Made by a program: the position numbers and the translations under genes. Under the pieces are notes generated by a model. It did no database searches. It saw nothing but the letters and a program-made list of their open reading frames with translations, and was not told the DNA's origin. From NCBI GenBank assembly GCA_020632915.1, contig JACKEP010000016.1, positions 62,001 through 126,000 of the forward strand: DNA of 64,000 bases, in the 5' to 3' direction. Shown here one piece after another: positions 37,549 to 51,135 of this stretch (the first letter of the stretch is position 1; every line of letters starts with the position of its first letter). Origin of the DNA: Alphaproteobacteria bacterium (lineage in GTDB: Bacteria; Myxococcota_A; UBA796; GCA-2862545).

Positions 37549-37568
37549 CGTCCCCCGCTCGCTCCCGG

Positions 37569-37597
37569 GGCCGTCGTTCCCCCCAGGAACGGCGGCC
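37569..37597 (+). terminator. Terminator hairpin after lon
   Basis: A 12-bp stem (37569-37580 with 37586-37597, one G-U pair) with loop CCCCA starts 20 nt after the lon stop. Flanking CCCGG/CCGGG bases could extend it. It separates lon from the SGNH-hydrolase gene. Confidence 0.65.
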
Positions 37598-37652
37598 TTC
37601 CCGGGGGGTGCGTCCGCTGGCTGGTCGCCGTCCCCGGCGCTAGACGCGCCCC

Positions 37653-39041
37653 ATGGAAGCGTCGAGCGCATGGGCCCCCGTGCTCCTGATCCTGCTCGCC
37701 CTCGGCCCGTGGCTCGCGGGTCGGGCCATGGGCCGCGCGACGTCCTGGCGTGCGGGCCGCCTCGCCCTCGCGGGCGCCGTGGCGGCCGTGGTCGTCGTCG
37801 TCGTCGACCTCCGCTGGGGCACGGTCAGCGCGTGGGACCTGGTGTTCATGGTGGTCGCGGCCTGGCTGGGGGCGGTCACCGCGCGGGTCGAGCCGCGATC
37901 GGTCCTCGCGAGCCTGGGCAGCGCCACGCTGTTCCTGGTGGTGGTCGAGGTCGTGGGCCGGATGGCGCTCCCCGCACCCCACCTCGCCCCCGACCCCGAC
38001 TGGTCGCTGTTCCCCCGAGGCTCGGCGACGACCGGATGGGCCGCGTGCGAGCTGATGTACCCATCGTTGGGACTGCCGGACTTCGAGAACGACTGGCGGC
38101 GCCACGGCGCGCGCCCGGGGGACCCGGTGGTGCTCCACGTGGGCGACTCGATGCTCGTGTTCGGTGAGCTCGACCACGGCTCGATGTCCGACCTCCCGGG
38201 GCGGTTCGTGGCGCGCATGGACGACGCCGACCCGCACCGCACCCACGTCAACCTCGGCCAGCCCGGCACCGCGCTCGACGTGGGGCTGATGGCCCTGCCG
38301 CCGTGGGTCGACCGCTACGACGTGCGCGCCGTCGTGCTCTACTTCTTCGCCGACAACGACCTGTCCGACCTCGACCGCCGGTACCCGTGCTGCCGGGGCG
38401 GTCTGCTGTTCGACTATGGCGACCAGGCCGTGCCGCGGTGCCCGACCCCGGACGGTCCGCTCTTCGGCAGCCAGGCCGTGCAGGACCTGCTGTTCCGCAG
38501 CGGGCCGCCGCTCGTGGTCCGCGTCGCCACACGTTGGTCGCCGGTGTGGCGCCACGTGCGCGGCCGCCTCGACGCCTTCGCCCGTCACGGCACCCCGTGG
38601 GCGACCACCCCCGACACGACGGACGACGACCTCGCGCACGACGCGCACGCCCTGGACGAGGCGTGGCGACGCTACCGGCTGCTGCTCGAGCGCGCCCGGG
38701 ACGGCGCAGCGGCTGGTGGGTACCCGCTGGTGGTCGTCGATCTCCCCGTCGGTCCCGACCTGTCGCGCGCGGGAGGACCGCCCTCCGGGGATGCCTGGGA
38801 GCGCTCCCGCACGTTCGAGGCCTTGTGCGACACGCTCGGCCTCGTGCACGTCGACGCCTGGCAGGCCATGTCCCCGGACGCCGCGGACGACAGGTGGTTC
38901 CTCCACGATGGCTACCACCTCTCCGCTGCGGGCCACGCCCGGCTCGGCGCGTGGCTGACCACCCACCTGCTCCCCCTGCTCGACGGCGACCCAGTCCCGC
39001 CGCAGGACGTGCGCGACGGGACGGACGCGTCGTCGCCGTGA
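37653..39041 (+). CDS. Membrane-anchored SGNH/GDSL hydrolase-like protein
   Basis: This 462-residue protein has three or four N-terminal hydrophobic segments (residues 8-105), followed by a soluble SGNH-type domain: block I VVLHVGDSML with the nucleophile Ser (about residue 168), a Gly-containing block in NLGQPGTALDVG, a downstream Asn in FFADNDLSDL, and block V DGYHLSAAGHARLG with the Asp-x-x-His pair. It is probably an envelope esterase or O-acetyl transferase-related protein; the substrate is unknown. The gene follows lon after a terminator. ATG 37653 has no strong Shine-Dalgarno sequence. Confidence 0.75.
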   Translation: MEASSAWAPVLLILLALGPWLAGRAMGRATSWRAGRLALAGAVAAVVVVVVDLRWGTVSAWDLVFMVVAAWLGAVTARVEPRSVLASLGSATLFLVVVEVVGRMALPAPHLAPDPDWSLFPRGSATTGWAACELMYPSLGLPDFENDWRRHGARPGDPVVLHVGDSMLVFGELDHGSMSDLPGRFVARMDDADPHRTHVNLGQPGTALDVGLMALPPWVDRYDVRAVVLYFFADNDLSDLDRRYPCCRGGLLFDYGDQAVPRCPTPDGPLFGSQAVQDLLFRSGPPLVVRVATRWSPVWRHVRGRLDAFARHGTPWATTPDTTDDDLAHDAHALDEAWRRYRLLLERARDGAAAGGYPLVVVDLPVGPDLSRAGGPPSGDAWERSRTFEALCDTLGLVHVDAWQAMSPDAADDRWFLHDGYHLSAAGHARLGAWLTTHLLPLLDGDPVPPQDVRDGTDASSP

Positions 39042-39056
39042 AACCCTCTCGGCGAT

Positions 39057-39110
39057 GGTTGCAGAAACCGTTTTTGAAAGGTTGCATGAAACCAAACCGG
39101 AAAGGTTGCA
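39057..39110 (+). repeat. Three phased GGTTGCA direct repeats (iteron-like)
   Basis: GGTTGCA occurs at 39057-39063, 39080-39086 and 39104-39110, spaced 23 and 24 nt, about two helical turns. The first two are followed by AAACC, making GGTT-n5/6-AACC imperfect palindromes, and GAAAG or GGAAAG precedes copies 2 and 3. The stretch begins 16 nt after the SGNH gene stop, is AT-richer than its surroundings and contains no gene. It looks like a regulator-binding array. Confidence 0.5.
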
Positions 39111-39204
39111 CACCACGAAGCAGTCCCGAGACGCCCGGCCCGGTGCGTTCCGGGACACCGCGCGCAAGACGAAACGTCAGCGATACCTTTGTTACATACG
39201 TTTC

Positions 39205-39222
39205 TACGCAATCAATTGCGTA
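39205..39222. promoter_or_regulatory. 8-bp perfect inverted repeat, candidate operator
   Basis: TACGCAAT-CA-ATTGCGTA (39205-39222) is a perfect 8-bp inverted repeat in an AT-rich stretch about 92 nt upstream of the surface-protein start at 39314. GAAACGT (39171-39177) and ACGTTTC (39198-39204) form a second, wider inverted repeat beside it. TAGCCT (39273-39278) is a possible -10 box. Confidence 0.4.
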
Positions 39223-39313
39223 CCGATAGACATCACCTCAAGCCCCCCTGGTGGTTCCCCGCGACGCGGCGCTAGCCTTCCTGCAGCTAGTCCCAACCCA
39301 AGAGGGGTGCTCC

Positions 39314-43443
<4,130 letters not shown>

Positions 43444-43899
43444 CTGCGGCAGCGGTAATATAGGATCGGCGAGATGCGACGACGGCGCTTTCAGCCAGCG
43501 GCGACGACGCCTCGGCGACCTGCGGGCACGTCACTGCCTCGTGCCTGCTGCGCTCAAATCTTCTGAACCAGATCCGCGGACTGGCACCTGTGGCCCGCCC
43601 GGGGACGACCTCCGGGGCGCGTTCCTTCTCGACACTCGGGGGCGGTGGAGTTCTGGCAGCACGTCCCTGGCGGGTCCGTGCCACCGATTACGACCCGACA
43701 GCCTGCGGATCATCGCGCGTTCACTCGTCCGGGTCACGCTCGCCACGGGCGCCCTCGCGCTCGCCGCAGGGTGGGTGTGGCGGCACTCACGCTGTGGCGG
43801 CTCCTGGAGTCAGGCCTCGACGCGGCCTCGTGCGCCTGGCTCGGCGTACCGCATCCGCGTCAGCATATCGGTACCCTCAAGCCACGGTGCCAGCTGGCC

Positions 43900-45317
43900 G
43901 GGAGCCCGCCCACGTCGCGTGATCGGCGGGGGGTCTGGCCGGCGTGGCGGCAGCGTCCACTCGCCGAGCGGCTTCAGGTGCCTCTACGAGGCCAACGCGA
44001 CTTCTGGGCGCAAGCTCAGCGCGTGGACGCACGTTCCGGAGACGGCAGAGCGGCGCGCGCGATGGAGCAGCACCACGCCTTCTTCGCCCAGCTACTACAA
44101 CTTCAACCGCCTGGCTCTCCAAGCTCGGCATCGAGCAGGGCTTCCACCACCAGCGACTACCGGATCCTCACGCTCGATAGCAGGCAGGACGCGAGCTTTG
44201 CCGGCCTGCACCGCGCCCAGTCTCAACCGCATCCCACCTGGCCACGAAGGGGCTTCTTCGACTGGCGCGAGACCTGCGTCAGCCACCAGCCCCCAACGTC
44301 GACCGCCTCAACGCGGCAGCGCCAGCTACCACCCGTCGACGTTCGAGCTGGCTGGATGACCCAGGTCTACGCCGACTACGCACGCGCCGCGCGAACCTGC
44401 CGTCTCGGATGGCTCATCTTCCGCAGCTTCGCAGGTGGTGTTCTTCGCCGAGGCCGAGCAGATGTCATTAGCCGAGCTCGCCAGAGCTTCACAGCTACTT
44501 CCTGTCCCGACGGCGGGCCTGATGTTCCGCTACCCCGCAAACGATCACGCCACGTCGCTGTGGAGGCGCCGATCATGGCCCACCTGGGCAGGTCGGGGGT
44601 CCAGCGCGTGCGGCTGTCAAGCCCGTCGACGCCATCGAAGGCGCCAGAAGAACGGTCGCCTCAAGGTCGGCGGACGCCCTACGACCACGTGGTCACCGCG
44701 CCGATCACCGCGGCGTGCGCCACCATCCCTCGACGCGTCGGCCCGGTACCGTCGACGGCAGCGCCGCCTCCGCGACTGACATCGCCGCCTGCCAGCCGCA
44801 GAACCACTTCGCCGTCCTGCGCGTGTGGCTGGACACCGACTGCCGCCGCGACCTGCGACTTCGCGCCAACTTCCGAGCGCCGCCGCGCCTCGGCTCGATC
44901 ACCACCGCACTTAGCCACCTGGCGCGATAGGTGGCTTCCCGGCGGCAGCGTGCTCGAGCTCCTAGCACAGCGTCCCCGCCACGACCTGACGGGCGACGCC
45001 GCCATCCTGACGCGCGCTGATGGGCGACCTGCGCAGCTCCTCCCCGAGCTGCGCGACGCCGTCGTCGAGCGCGAGGTCTTCTACGTGGACGACTTCACGC
45101 CGTTTCTTCGTCGGCATGCTGCGCGCCGCCCCGGCGTGCGGGCCGCCGTCTTGGCCTGTGGATTCGCCGGCGACTGGGTCAGTCCCCTACCCACGATGTG
45201 ATGGAACAGCATTCACCACAGGCTTGCTGGCAGCCAACGGCATCCTGCAGGCCCGACCTGCACCGAGCCCGTCTACAGCGTCCCGGGCGGGGATCCTGTA
45301 CGCAGGGGATCCAGTGA
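43900..45317 (+). pseudogene. FAD-dependent oxidoreductase (carotenoid desaturase/amine-oxidase-like), frameshifted
   Basis: Recovered pieces in changing frames give a flavoprotein: a dinucleotide-binding GGG..LAGVAA at about 43920, YEANATSGRKLSAWT at about 43995, YYNFNRL at 44093-44113, SFAGLHRA at 44194, FAVLRVWLD at about 44810, FYVDDFTPF at about 45080, AGDWVSP at 45166-45186 and FTTGLLAANGIL at 45212-45247. The order and wording fit NAD(P)/FAD-dependent oxidoreductases related to phytoene or hydroxysqualene desaturases. A preceding hydrophobic stretch (43740-43830) may be its N-terminus. The ends are approximate. It is broken here, probably by sequence errors, so the organism may well have an intact gene. 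Confidence 0.65.
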
Positions 45318-46327
45318 GGTCAGGTGACGCACCCCTTCGCCCGACCCCTCGCGTCGCGTTCACGCCATACCCGCGCGCGCGTGGTTCGGGCAAAGGCTTC
45401 GCCGTGCACGGCCGTGCAGGCAACCGCGGCGTATTTGTATCGCCGCGACCGTCACCCTGCTCGTGGCGCCCACCGGCTCGGGCAAGACGCTGTGCCTTCC
45501 TCGCGGGCTCGACCAGCTGCTCCACCTGCCCGCCGACGCGCCCCGGGCGTGCGATTCGCTCTACGTATCGCCGCTCAAGGCGTATCGTCCCTGACATCGA
45601 CCGCAGCCTGCAGGCGCCCAGCACAATGAGCATCAGCCACGCCGCGAAATTGCGCCTGGAGCGCCTGCGGCGATCACGCGTCGTCTGCACCAGCGACACC
45701 GCGGGAGCGCCGTCGCGAAACGCGCGGCGACGTGCTGGTGACCACGCCAGGTCGCTCTACCTAATCCTCATCCCAGGCGCAGGACGCCCCCTGCACCGTC
45801 ACCGGTCATCTCGACGGGATCACGTGCTGGCAGGCGGCGCAAGCGCGGCGTCCATCTCGCCCCTGTCGCTCCGAACGGCTCGCGCCCTCACCCCGTCGAC
45901 CCCAGCGCATCCGGCTGTCCACCCACCTGCGCGCCCCTGTCGCTCGCAGCGCGTACCGGCGGCGACCGCCCCGTCAGGATCGTCGGCAGCTCCGCTCCGC
46001 GCCACGCCTCGACCTGCAGATCGTCGTGCCAGTCGAGACATGGAAATTCCCGCCCGTCCGCGTATTGACCCTATGCATTCAGCGACGGCGGGCTGGCTGA
46101 CGGCGACGGCGACCCTGGGCGTTCGGCAACCGCGCGCCCAGCAGCTCGCCCGCCGATGACCGGCAACCCGACCCCGCGCAGACCGGGATCTGGCGAAATC
46201 GACTCCTCCGCGGCTGCTGGAGCGCGATCCGGTCCACCGGTCCACCATCACGTGTTCCGTCTTAGCCAGCTGCTGTGCGAAGCGCCTGGCACCCAGGCGC
46301 TCAGCAGGCCGTCATGCGGCGAGGCTG
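45315..46327 (+). pseudogene. N-terminal part of Lhr-type helicase, frameshifted
   Basis: This stretch holds the first RecA-like half of the helicase encoded intact from 46328. Walker A APTGSGKT is readable at 45466-45489, then LDQLLHLPADAPR and LYVSPLKA, with later pieces matching the expected DExH region (about 45800-45830, with bases missing), GVHLAP and a fragment with DMEIPARP. Frames switch every few tens of bases. It belongs to the indel-dense tract. A GTG near 45315-45325 could be the true start. Confidence 0.65.
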
Positions 46328-49300
46328 GTGCGCGCCCACCACGGCAGCATCAGCCACGAGGCGCGCGCCACGATCGAGGAGCAGCTCAAGCGCGGCGAGA
46401 TCCCCGCCATCGTCGCCACGTCCAGCCTCGAGCTCGGCATCGACATGGGCGCGGTCGACCTCGTCATCCTCGTCGAGTCGCCCGGCTCGGCGTCCCGCGG
46501 CCTGCAGCGGGTCGGACGCGCGGGCCACCAGGTGGGCGCGGTGAGCGAGGGGCGCATCTTCCCCAAGTTCCGTGGCGACCTGCTGGAGGCCGCCGTGGTC
46601 GCCCAGCACATGGCGGCCGGCGAGATCGAGGCGATGGCGATGCCGCGCAACTGCCTCGACGTGCTCGCCCAGCAGGTGGTGGCGATGGTGTCCCAGGCGC
46701 CGATCGCCGTCGACGACCTGCTCGCACGCGTCCGCCGCGCCGCCCCCTACGCCGACCTGTCCCGCGACCTGCTGGTGTCGGTCCTCGACATGCTCTCGGG
46801 ACGCTACCCGTCGGACGCCTTCGCCGACCTGTCGCCCACGATCAGCTGGGACCGCGCCACCGACGTGCTCTCCCCGCGGCGCAGCGCGCGCCTGCTCGCG
46901 GTGCTCAACGGCGGCACCATCCCCGACCGCGGCCTGTACACCGTGCACCTGGGCGAGGGCGGCCCCCGCCTGGGCGAGCTCGACGAGGAGATGGTCTACG
47001 AGTCCCGTCCGGGCGACACCATCATCCTCGGGGCCTCGGCGTGGCGCATCGACGACATCACCCGCGACCGCGTGCTGGTCACCCCTGCGCCCGGTGCCAC
47101 CGGGCGGCTGCCGTTCTGGCGCGGCGAGCGCCCGGGTCGCCCGCTCGAGCTCGGACGCTCCGTCGGCGCGTTCCTGCGCACGCTCGACGGCAAGGACGGT
47201 GACGAGGCGACCGCGTGGCTGCAGGAGACCACGCCGCTCGACGTGCTGGCCGCGGGCAACCTCGTCGCCTACGTGGCCGAGCAGAAGGCGGCCACCGGGG
47301 CGCTGCCCACCGATCGGGCGATCACGCTGGAGCGCTTCCGCGACGAGCTCGGCGACTGGCGGGTGTGCCTGCTCACGCCGTTCGGCAGCCGGGTCCACGC
47401 CCCGTGGGCGCTGGCGCTGCAGGCCATGCTCGGCGCCTCCACCGGCCTCGACGTCGAGGCGTTCTACAGCGACGACGGCATCGCGCTGCGCTTCGCCGAC
47501 GGCGACGAGGTCCCCTCGGCCGACCGCCTGGTCCCCGAGCCCGAGGAGGTCGAGGCCCTCGTGGTCGACCAGCTGCGCCACGCCGCCTTGTTCGCCACAC
47601 GGTTCCGGGAGGCGGCCGGACGGGCGCTGCTGCTGCCCAAGCGCCGCGCCCGCGGCCGCACGCCGTTGTGGCTGCAGCGCCGCAAGTCCTCGGAGCTGCT
47701 GGCGGCGGCGTTGCAGTTCCCGGCGTTCCCGGTGGTGCTGGAGACCTACCGCGAGTGCCTGCAGGACGTCTTCGACCTGCCAGCGCTGCAGGGCATCCTC
47801 ACCGACATCCGCAGGCGTCGGATCCGGGTGGACGAGGTCGACACGCGCACCGCGAGCCCGTTCGCGCGGTCGCTCGTCTTCCAGTACATCGCCGCCTACC
47901 TCTACGACGGCGACGCCCCGCTCGCCGAGCGCAAGGCCGCCGCGCTCGCGCTCGACCGCACGCTCCTGGCCGAGCTGCTGGGGCAGGCCGAGCTGCGCGA
48001 GCTGCTCGACGCCGACGCCGTCGCCGAGGTCGAGGCCGAGCTGCAGCACCTGGCCGACGATCGGCGGGTCGCCCACGTCGACGCCCTGCACGACCTGCTC
48101 CGGCGCCTGGGCGACCTGTCGCTGCTCGACGCCCGCGCCCGCGCGACGGACGACCCGGGTCCGTGGCTCGCCGAGCTGGTCGCCAGCCGACGCGCGCTGG
48201 AGGTGCGCATCCAGGGCGAGGTGCGGTGGATCGCCATCGAGGACGCGAGCCGCTACCGCGACGCGCTCGGCACCATGCTGCCGCCCGGCGTGCCCGGCAC
48301 GTTCCTCGAACCGGTCGACGAGCCCCTGGAGGGGCTGATCCGGCGCTACGCGCGCACCCATGGCCCGTTCCACGGCAGCGACCTCGCCGCCCGCTACGGC
48401 CTGACCGTCGGGGTGGTCGACGCCGTGCTGAGGGCGCTGGAGGCCCGAGGGCTGCTCGTCCACGGCGAGCTGCGGCCCGGCGGCACCCGGCGGGAGTGGT
48501 GCGACGCCGACGTGCTGCGGCGCCTTCGTCAGCGCTCACTCGCCAGGCTGCGCAAGGAGGTGGCACCGGTCGAGGCCCCCGTCTATGCCCGCTTCCTCCT
48601 CGCGTGGCACGGCGTCGGCAGCCGCCGGGGAGGCATCGGGCGCCTGCAGGAGGTGCTCGACCAGCTCCAGGGCACGCCGCTGCCGTTCAGCGTGCTGGAG
48701 GGCGAGATCCTCCGCGCGCGCGTGCCCGACTACCAGCCGATGTTCCTCGACCAGCTCGGCGCGATGGGCGAGGTCGTGTGGATCGGCCGCGGCGCGCTCG
48801 GCACCAAGGACGGCCGCGTCGCGCTCTACCGGCGCACGCAGGTGCCGATCCTGGTCGATCCGCCGGACGACACCCCGCCCGCCGACCCCATCGCGGCCGC
48901 GGTGCTCGACCACCTCGTCACCCGCGGCGCGTCGTTCCTGACCGAGCTGCAGCAGGCGGTCGACCAGCACCCGTCGTGCGCGGCCACGTCGCTGCAGGAC
49001 CTCGTCGCCACGCTGTGGGATCTGGCGTGGGCGGGCCACGTCACCAACGACACCTTCCAGCCGTTGCGGGGCCTGTCGCAGACCTCGGGACGCTCCCGGG
49101 ACCGGTGGATCCGCGCCGCCGGGGGGCGGTGGTCGGCCGTGCGCAGCCTCGTCGGACGCCCCGGCGACCCCACCGAGCGGGCCGTCGCCCGCGCCACCAG
49201 CCTGCTGGAGCGCTACGGCGTCGTGAGCCGCGAGGCGGTGGGCGCCGAGGAGGTGCCGGGCGGCTTCTCCGGCCTGTACCCGGTGCTCAAGGCGATGGAA

Positions 49301-49777
49301 GAGAGCGGGCGCGCGCGGCGCGGGTGGTTCGTCGATGGCTTCAGCGGCGCCCAGTTCACCACGCCGGGCGCGGTCGACCGCCTGCGCACCTTCCGCGATG
49401 GCGAGGGAAGCGTCGTGATCCTCGCCGCGACCGATCCCGCCAGCCCGTGGGGCGGCGTGCTCGCCTGGCCGCCCACCGTGGTCGACGACGCCAAGCCCCG
49501 GCGGGTCGCGGGTGCGCAGGTGGTGCTCGTCGACGGCGTGCCGGCGGTCTACGTCGGCAAGGGGCAGCGCTCGCTGGTGCTGTTCCAGGGTGCGCTCGAC
49601 GCGGACGACGCCCTCGAGGCCGCGATCGGCGCGCTGCGCGGCCGGCTCGACCACCGCAGCGTCCATGTCGCCACGATCGACGGCCTGCCCGCGGCGACCC
49701 ACCCCGCCGTCGACCGCCTGGTCGCGGTCGGCATGACGCGCGACCCCAAGGGCCTGACGGTGTCGCGCGCCCGGTAG
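46328..49777 (+). CDS. Lhr-type DEAD/DEAH-box helicase, intact C-terminal portion
   Basis: The clean frame covers 1149 residues starting inside the second RecA domain: VRAHHGSIS, IVATSSLELGIDMG (motif V) and QRVGRAGHQVG (motif VI). The Lhr winged-helix and beta-barrel regions follow, with a long C-terminal extension (GRTPLWLQRR; a core near residues 330-560 and a DUF1998-like accessory part) typical of long Lhr proteins of about 1450-1500 residues. Lhr helicases unwind DNA/RNA hybrids and are associated with DNA repair. GTG 46328 is an internal codon rather than a true start; the N-terminal half lies in the error-prone stretch upstream (from about 45315). Confidence 0.8.
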   Translation: MRAHHGSISHEARATIEEQLKRGEIPAIVATSSLELGIDMGAVDLVILVESPGSASRGLQRVGRAGHQVGAVSEGRIFPKFRGDLLEAAVVAQHMAAGEIEAMAMPRNCLDVLAQQVVAMVSQAPIAVDDLLARVRRAAPYADLSRDLLVSVLDMLSGRYPSDAFADLSPTISWDRATDVLSPRRSARLLAVLNGGTIPDRGLYTVHLGEGGPRLGELDEEMVYESRPGDTIILGASAWRIDDITRDRVLVTPAPGATGRLPFWRGERPGRPLELGRSVGAFLRTLDGKDGDEATAWLQETTPLDVLAAGNLVAYVAEQKAATGALPTDRAITLERFRDELGDWRVCLLTPFGSRVHAPWALALQAMLGASTGLDVEAFYSDDGIALRFADGDEVPSADRLVPEPEEVEALVVDQLRHAALFATRFREAAGRALLLPKRRARGRTPLWLQRRKSSELLAAALQFPAFPVVLETYRECLQDVFDLPALQGILTDIRRRRIRVDEVDTRTASPFARSLVFQYIAAYLYDGDAPLAERKAAALALDRTLLAELLGQAELRELLDADAVAEVEAELQHLADDRRVAHVDALHDLLRRLGDLSLLDARARATDDPGPWLAELVASRRALEVRIQGEVRWIAIEDASRYRDALGTMLPPGVPGTFLEPVDEPLEGLIRRYARTHGPFHGSDLAARYGLTVGVVDAVLRALEARGLLVHGELRPGGTRREWCDADVLRRLRQRSLARLRKEVAPVEAPVYARFLLAWHGVGSRRGGIGRLQEVLDQLQGTPLPFSVLEGEILRARVPDYQPMFLDQLGAMGEVVWIGRGALGTKDGRVALYRRTQVPILVDPPDDTPPADPIAAAVLDHLVTRGASFLTELQQAVDQHPSCAATSLQDLVATLWDLAWAGHVTNDTFQPLRGLSQTSGRSRDRWIRAAGGRWSAVRSLVGRPGDPTERAVARATSLLERYGVVSREAVGAEEVPGGFSGLYPVLKAMEESGRARRGWFVDGFSGAQFTTPGAVDRLRTFRDGEGSVVILAATDPASPWGGVLAWPPTVVDDAKPRRVAGAQVVLVDGVPAVYVGKGQRSLVLFQGALDADDALEAAIGALRGRLDHRSVHVATIDGLPAATHPAVDRLVAVGMTRDPKGLTVSRAR

Positions 49778-49825
49778 GCGTCCAACATCGCCGGGCGGCG
49801 CGCGTTGACGAGACCGGGAGCTGAC

Positions 49826-51133
49826 GTGACGTTCGATCCGATCCTCGCCGTGCACCGCTTCGGCCTCGGCGCCCGCCCGGGCGAAGCGGGCCGGGTGGGC
49901 GCGGATGCGCGCGGGTGGCTGCTCGGCCAGCTCGACGGCGCAGAGGTGGCCCCCCGTCTCGCCGCCTTGCCCGCCTCGGAGGATCAGGTGGTCGCAGCGG
50001 CCGCAGCGCTGCGTCGACGGGACACGGCGGCGCTGCAGGCGCAGGTGGTGTCGATGTTCCGCGCCGAGGCCGGCGCGCGCGCCCTGCACCGCATCGACAC
50101 CGCCCAGCCGTTCCGCGAGCGCTGGGTCGCGTTCTGGTCCAACCACCTGTGCGTGTCGACGTCCAACGCGCTGGTCCGCCTCGTGGCCGGCGCCTACGAG
50201 CGCGACGCCATCCGCCCCCACGTCACCGGATCGTTCGCGGCGCTCCTGCTGGCCAGCGCGCGTCACCCTGCGATGCAGCTGTACCTCGACCAGACGGCGT
50301 CGATGGGCCCGAACAGCCCCGTGGGGCGACGGGCCCGCCGCGGCGCCAACGAGAACCTCGCGCGGGAGCTGCTGGAGCTGCACACGCTCGGGGTCGACGG
50401 TGGGTACGGCCAGGCCGACGTGGAGGGCCTGGCCGCCGTGCTGACCGGCTGGACCTTCGTGCGCACGGACCGCACGACGCCGGGCCACTTCCTGTACGAC
50501 CCCCTCAGGCACGAGCCGGGTGCGCACGTCGTGCTCGGGCGGTCCTACGAGGGGGACGCCGGGGAGGCCGCGCTGACCGCCCTCGCGGCCCACCCGTCGA
50601 CCGCAGCCCACCTCGCCCGCAAGCTCGTGCGCCACTTCGTCGACGACGACCCGCCCGCCGACGCCGTCGCCGCGGTGGAGGCCACGTGGCGCAGGACCGA
50701 CGGCGATCTGCGCGCCGTCGCGACGGCGATCGTCGACCTGCCCCAGGCCTGGGACCGTCCCCTGTCCAAGCTGCGGTCCCCGGACGACTACGTCACTGCC
50801 GTGGGGCGCGCCCTCGGCGGCGCGAACGACGCCGAGCTGCTGCTGCGGGCGCTGCAGACCCTCGGCCAGCCCACGTGGGGACCCCCGTCTCCCCAGGGGT
50901 GGCCCGACACCGGCGTGGACTGGGCGAGCCCGGCCGCGATCACCGGACGCGTCGGCTTCGCGGAGCGGGTGGCCCAGGTGTCGTGGGACGTGGTGCCCGA
51001 TCCGGTCGACCACGCCGACGACCTGCTGGGGGCGCTGCTGGGGCCACGCACGCGGGAGGCGCTGGCGACGAGCCGCACCCGCGCGGACGCGGTCGCCCTG
51101 CTGCTGGCGTCTCCCGAGCTGCAGCGGAGGTGA
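49826..51133 (+). CDS. DUF1800 family protein
   Basis: This 435-residue protein starts at GTG 49826 (GGGAG upstream), giving the conserved opening VTFDPILAVHRFGLGAR. Family blocks include FWSNHLCVS near residue 105, MLYLD-like MQLYLD, NENLARELLELHTLGVDGGYGQADV (with the diagnostic NxNxARELxELHTLG) and VLTGWTF. The biochemical role is not known. The DUF1501 gene starts two bases after its stop, and the DUF1800/DUF1501 pair is a common linked couple in bacteria. Confidence 0.88.
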   Translation: MTFDPILAVHRFGLGARPGEAGRVGADARGWLLGQLDGAEVAPRLAALPASEDQVVAAAAALRRRDTAALQAQVVSMFRAEAGARALHRIDTAQPFRERWVAFWSNHLCVSTSNALVRLVAGAYERDAIRPHVTGSFAALLLASARHPAMQLYLDQTASMGPNSPVGRRARRGANENLARELLELHTLGVDGGYGQADVEGLAAVLTGWTFVRTDRTTPGHFLYDPLRHEPGAHVVLGRSYEGDAGEAALTALAAHPSTAAHLARKLVRHFVDDDPPADAVAAVEATWRRTDGDLRAVATAIVDLPQAWDRPLSKLRSPDDYVTAVGRALGGANDAELLLRALQTLGQPTWGPPSPQGWPDTGVDWASPAAITGRVGFAERVAQVSWDVVPDPVDHADDLLGALLGPRTREALATSRTRADAVALLLASPELQRR

Positions 51134-51135
51134 GG

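Noticed and set aside
35029..37671. Long minus-strand frame antisense to lon
   Set aside because: It is a composition-driven shadow of the intact lon gene with no motif of its own.
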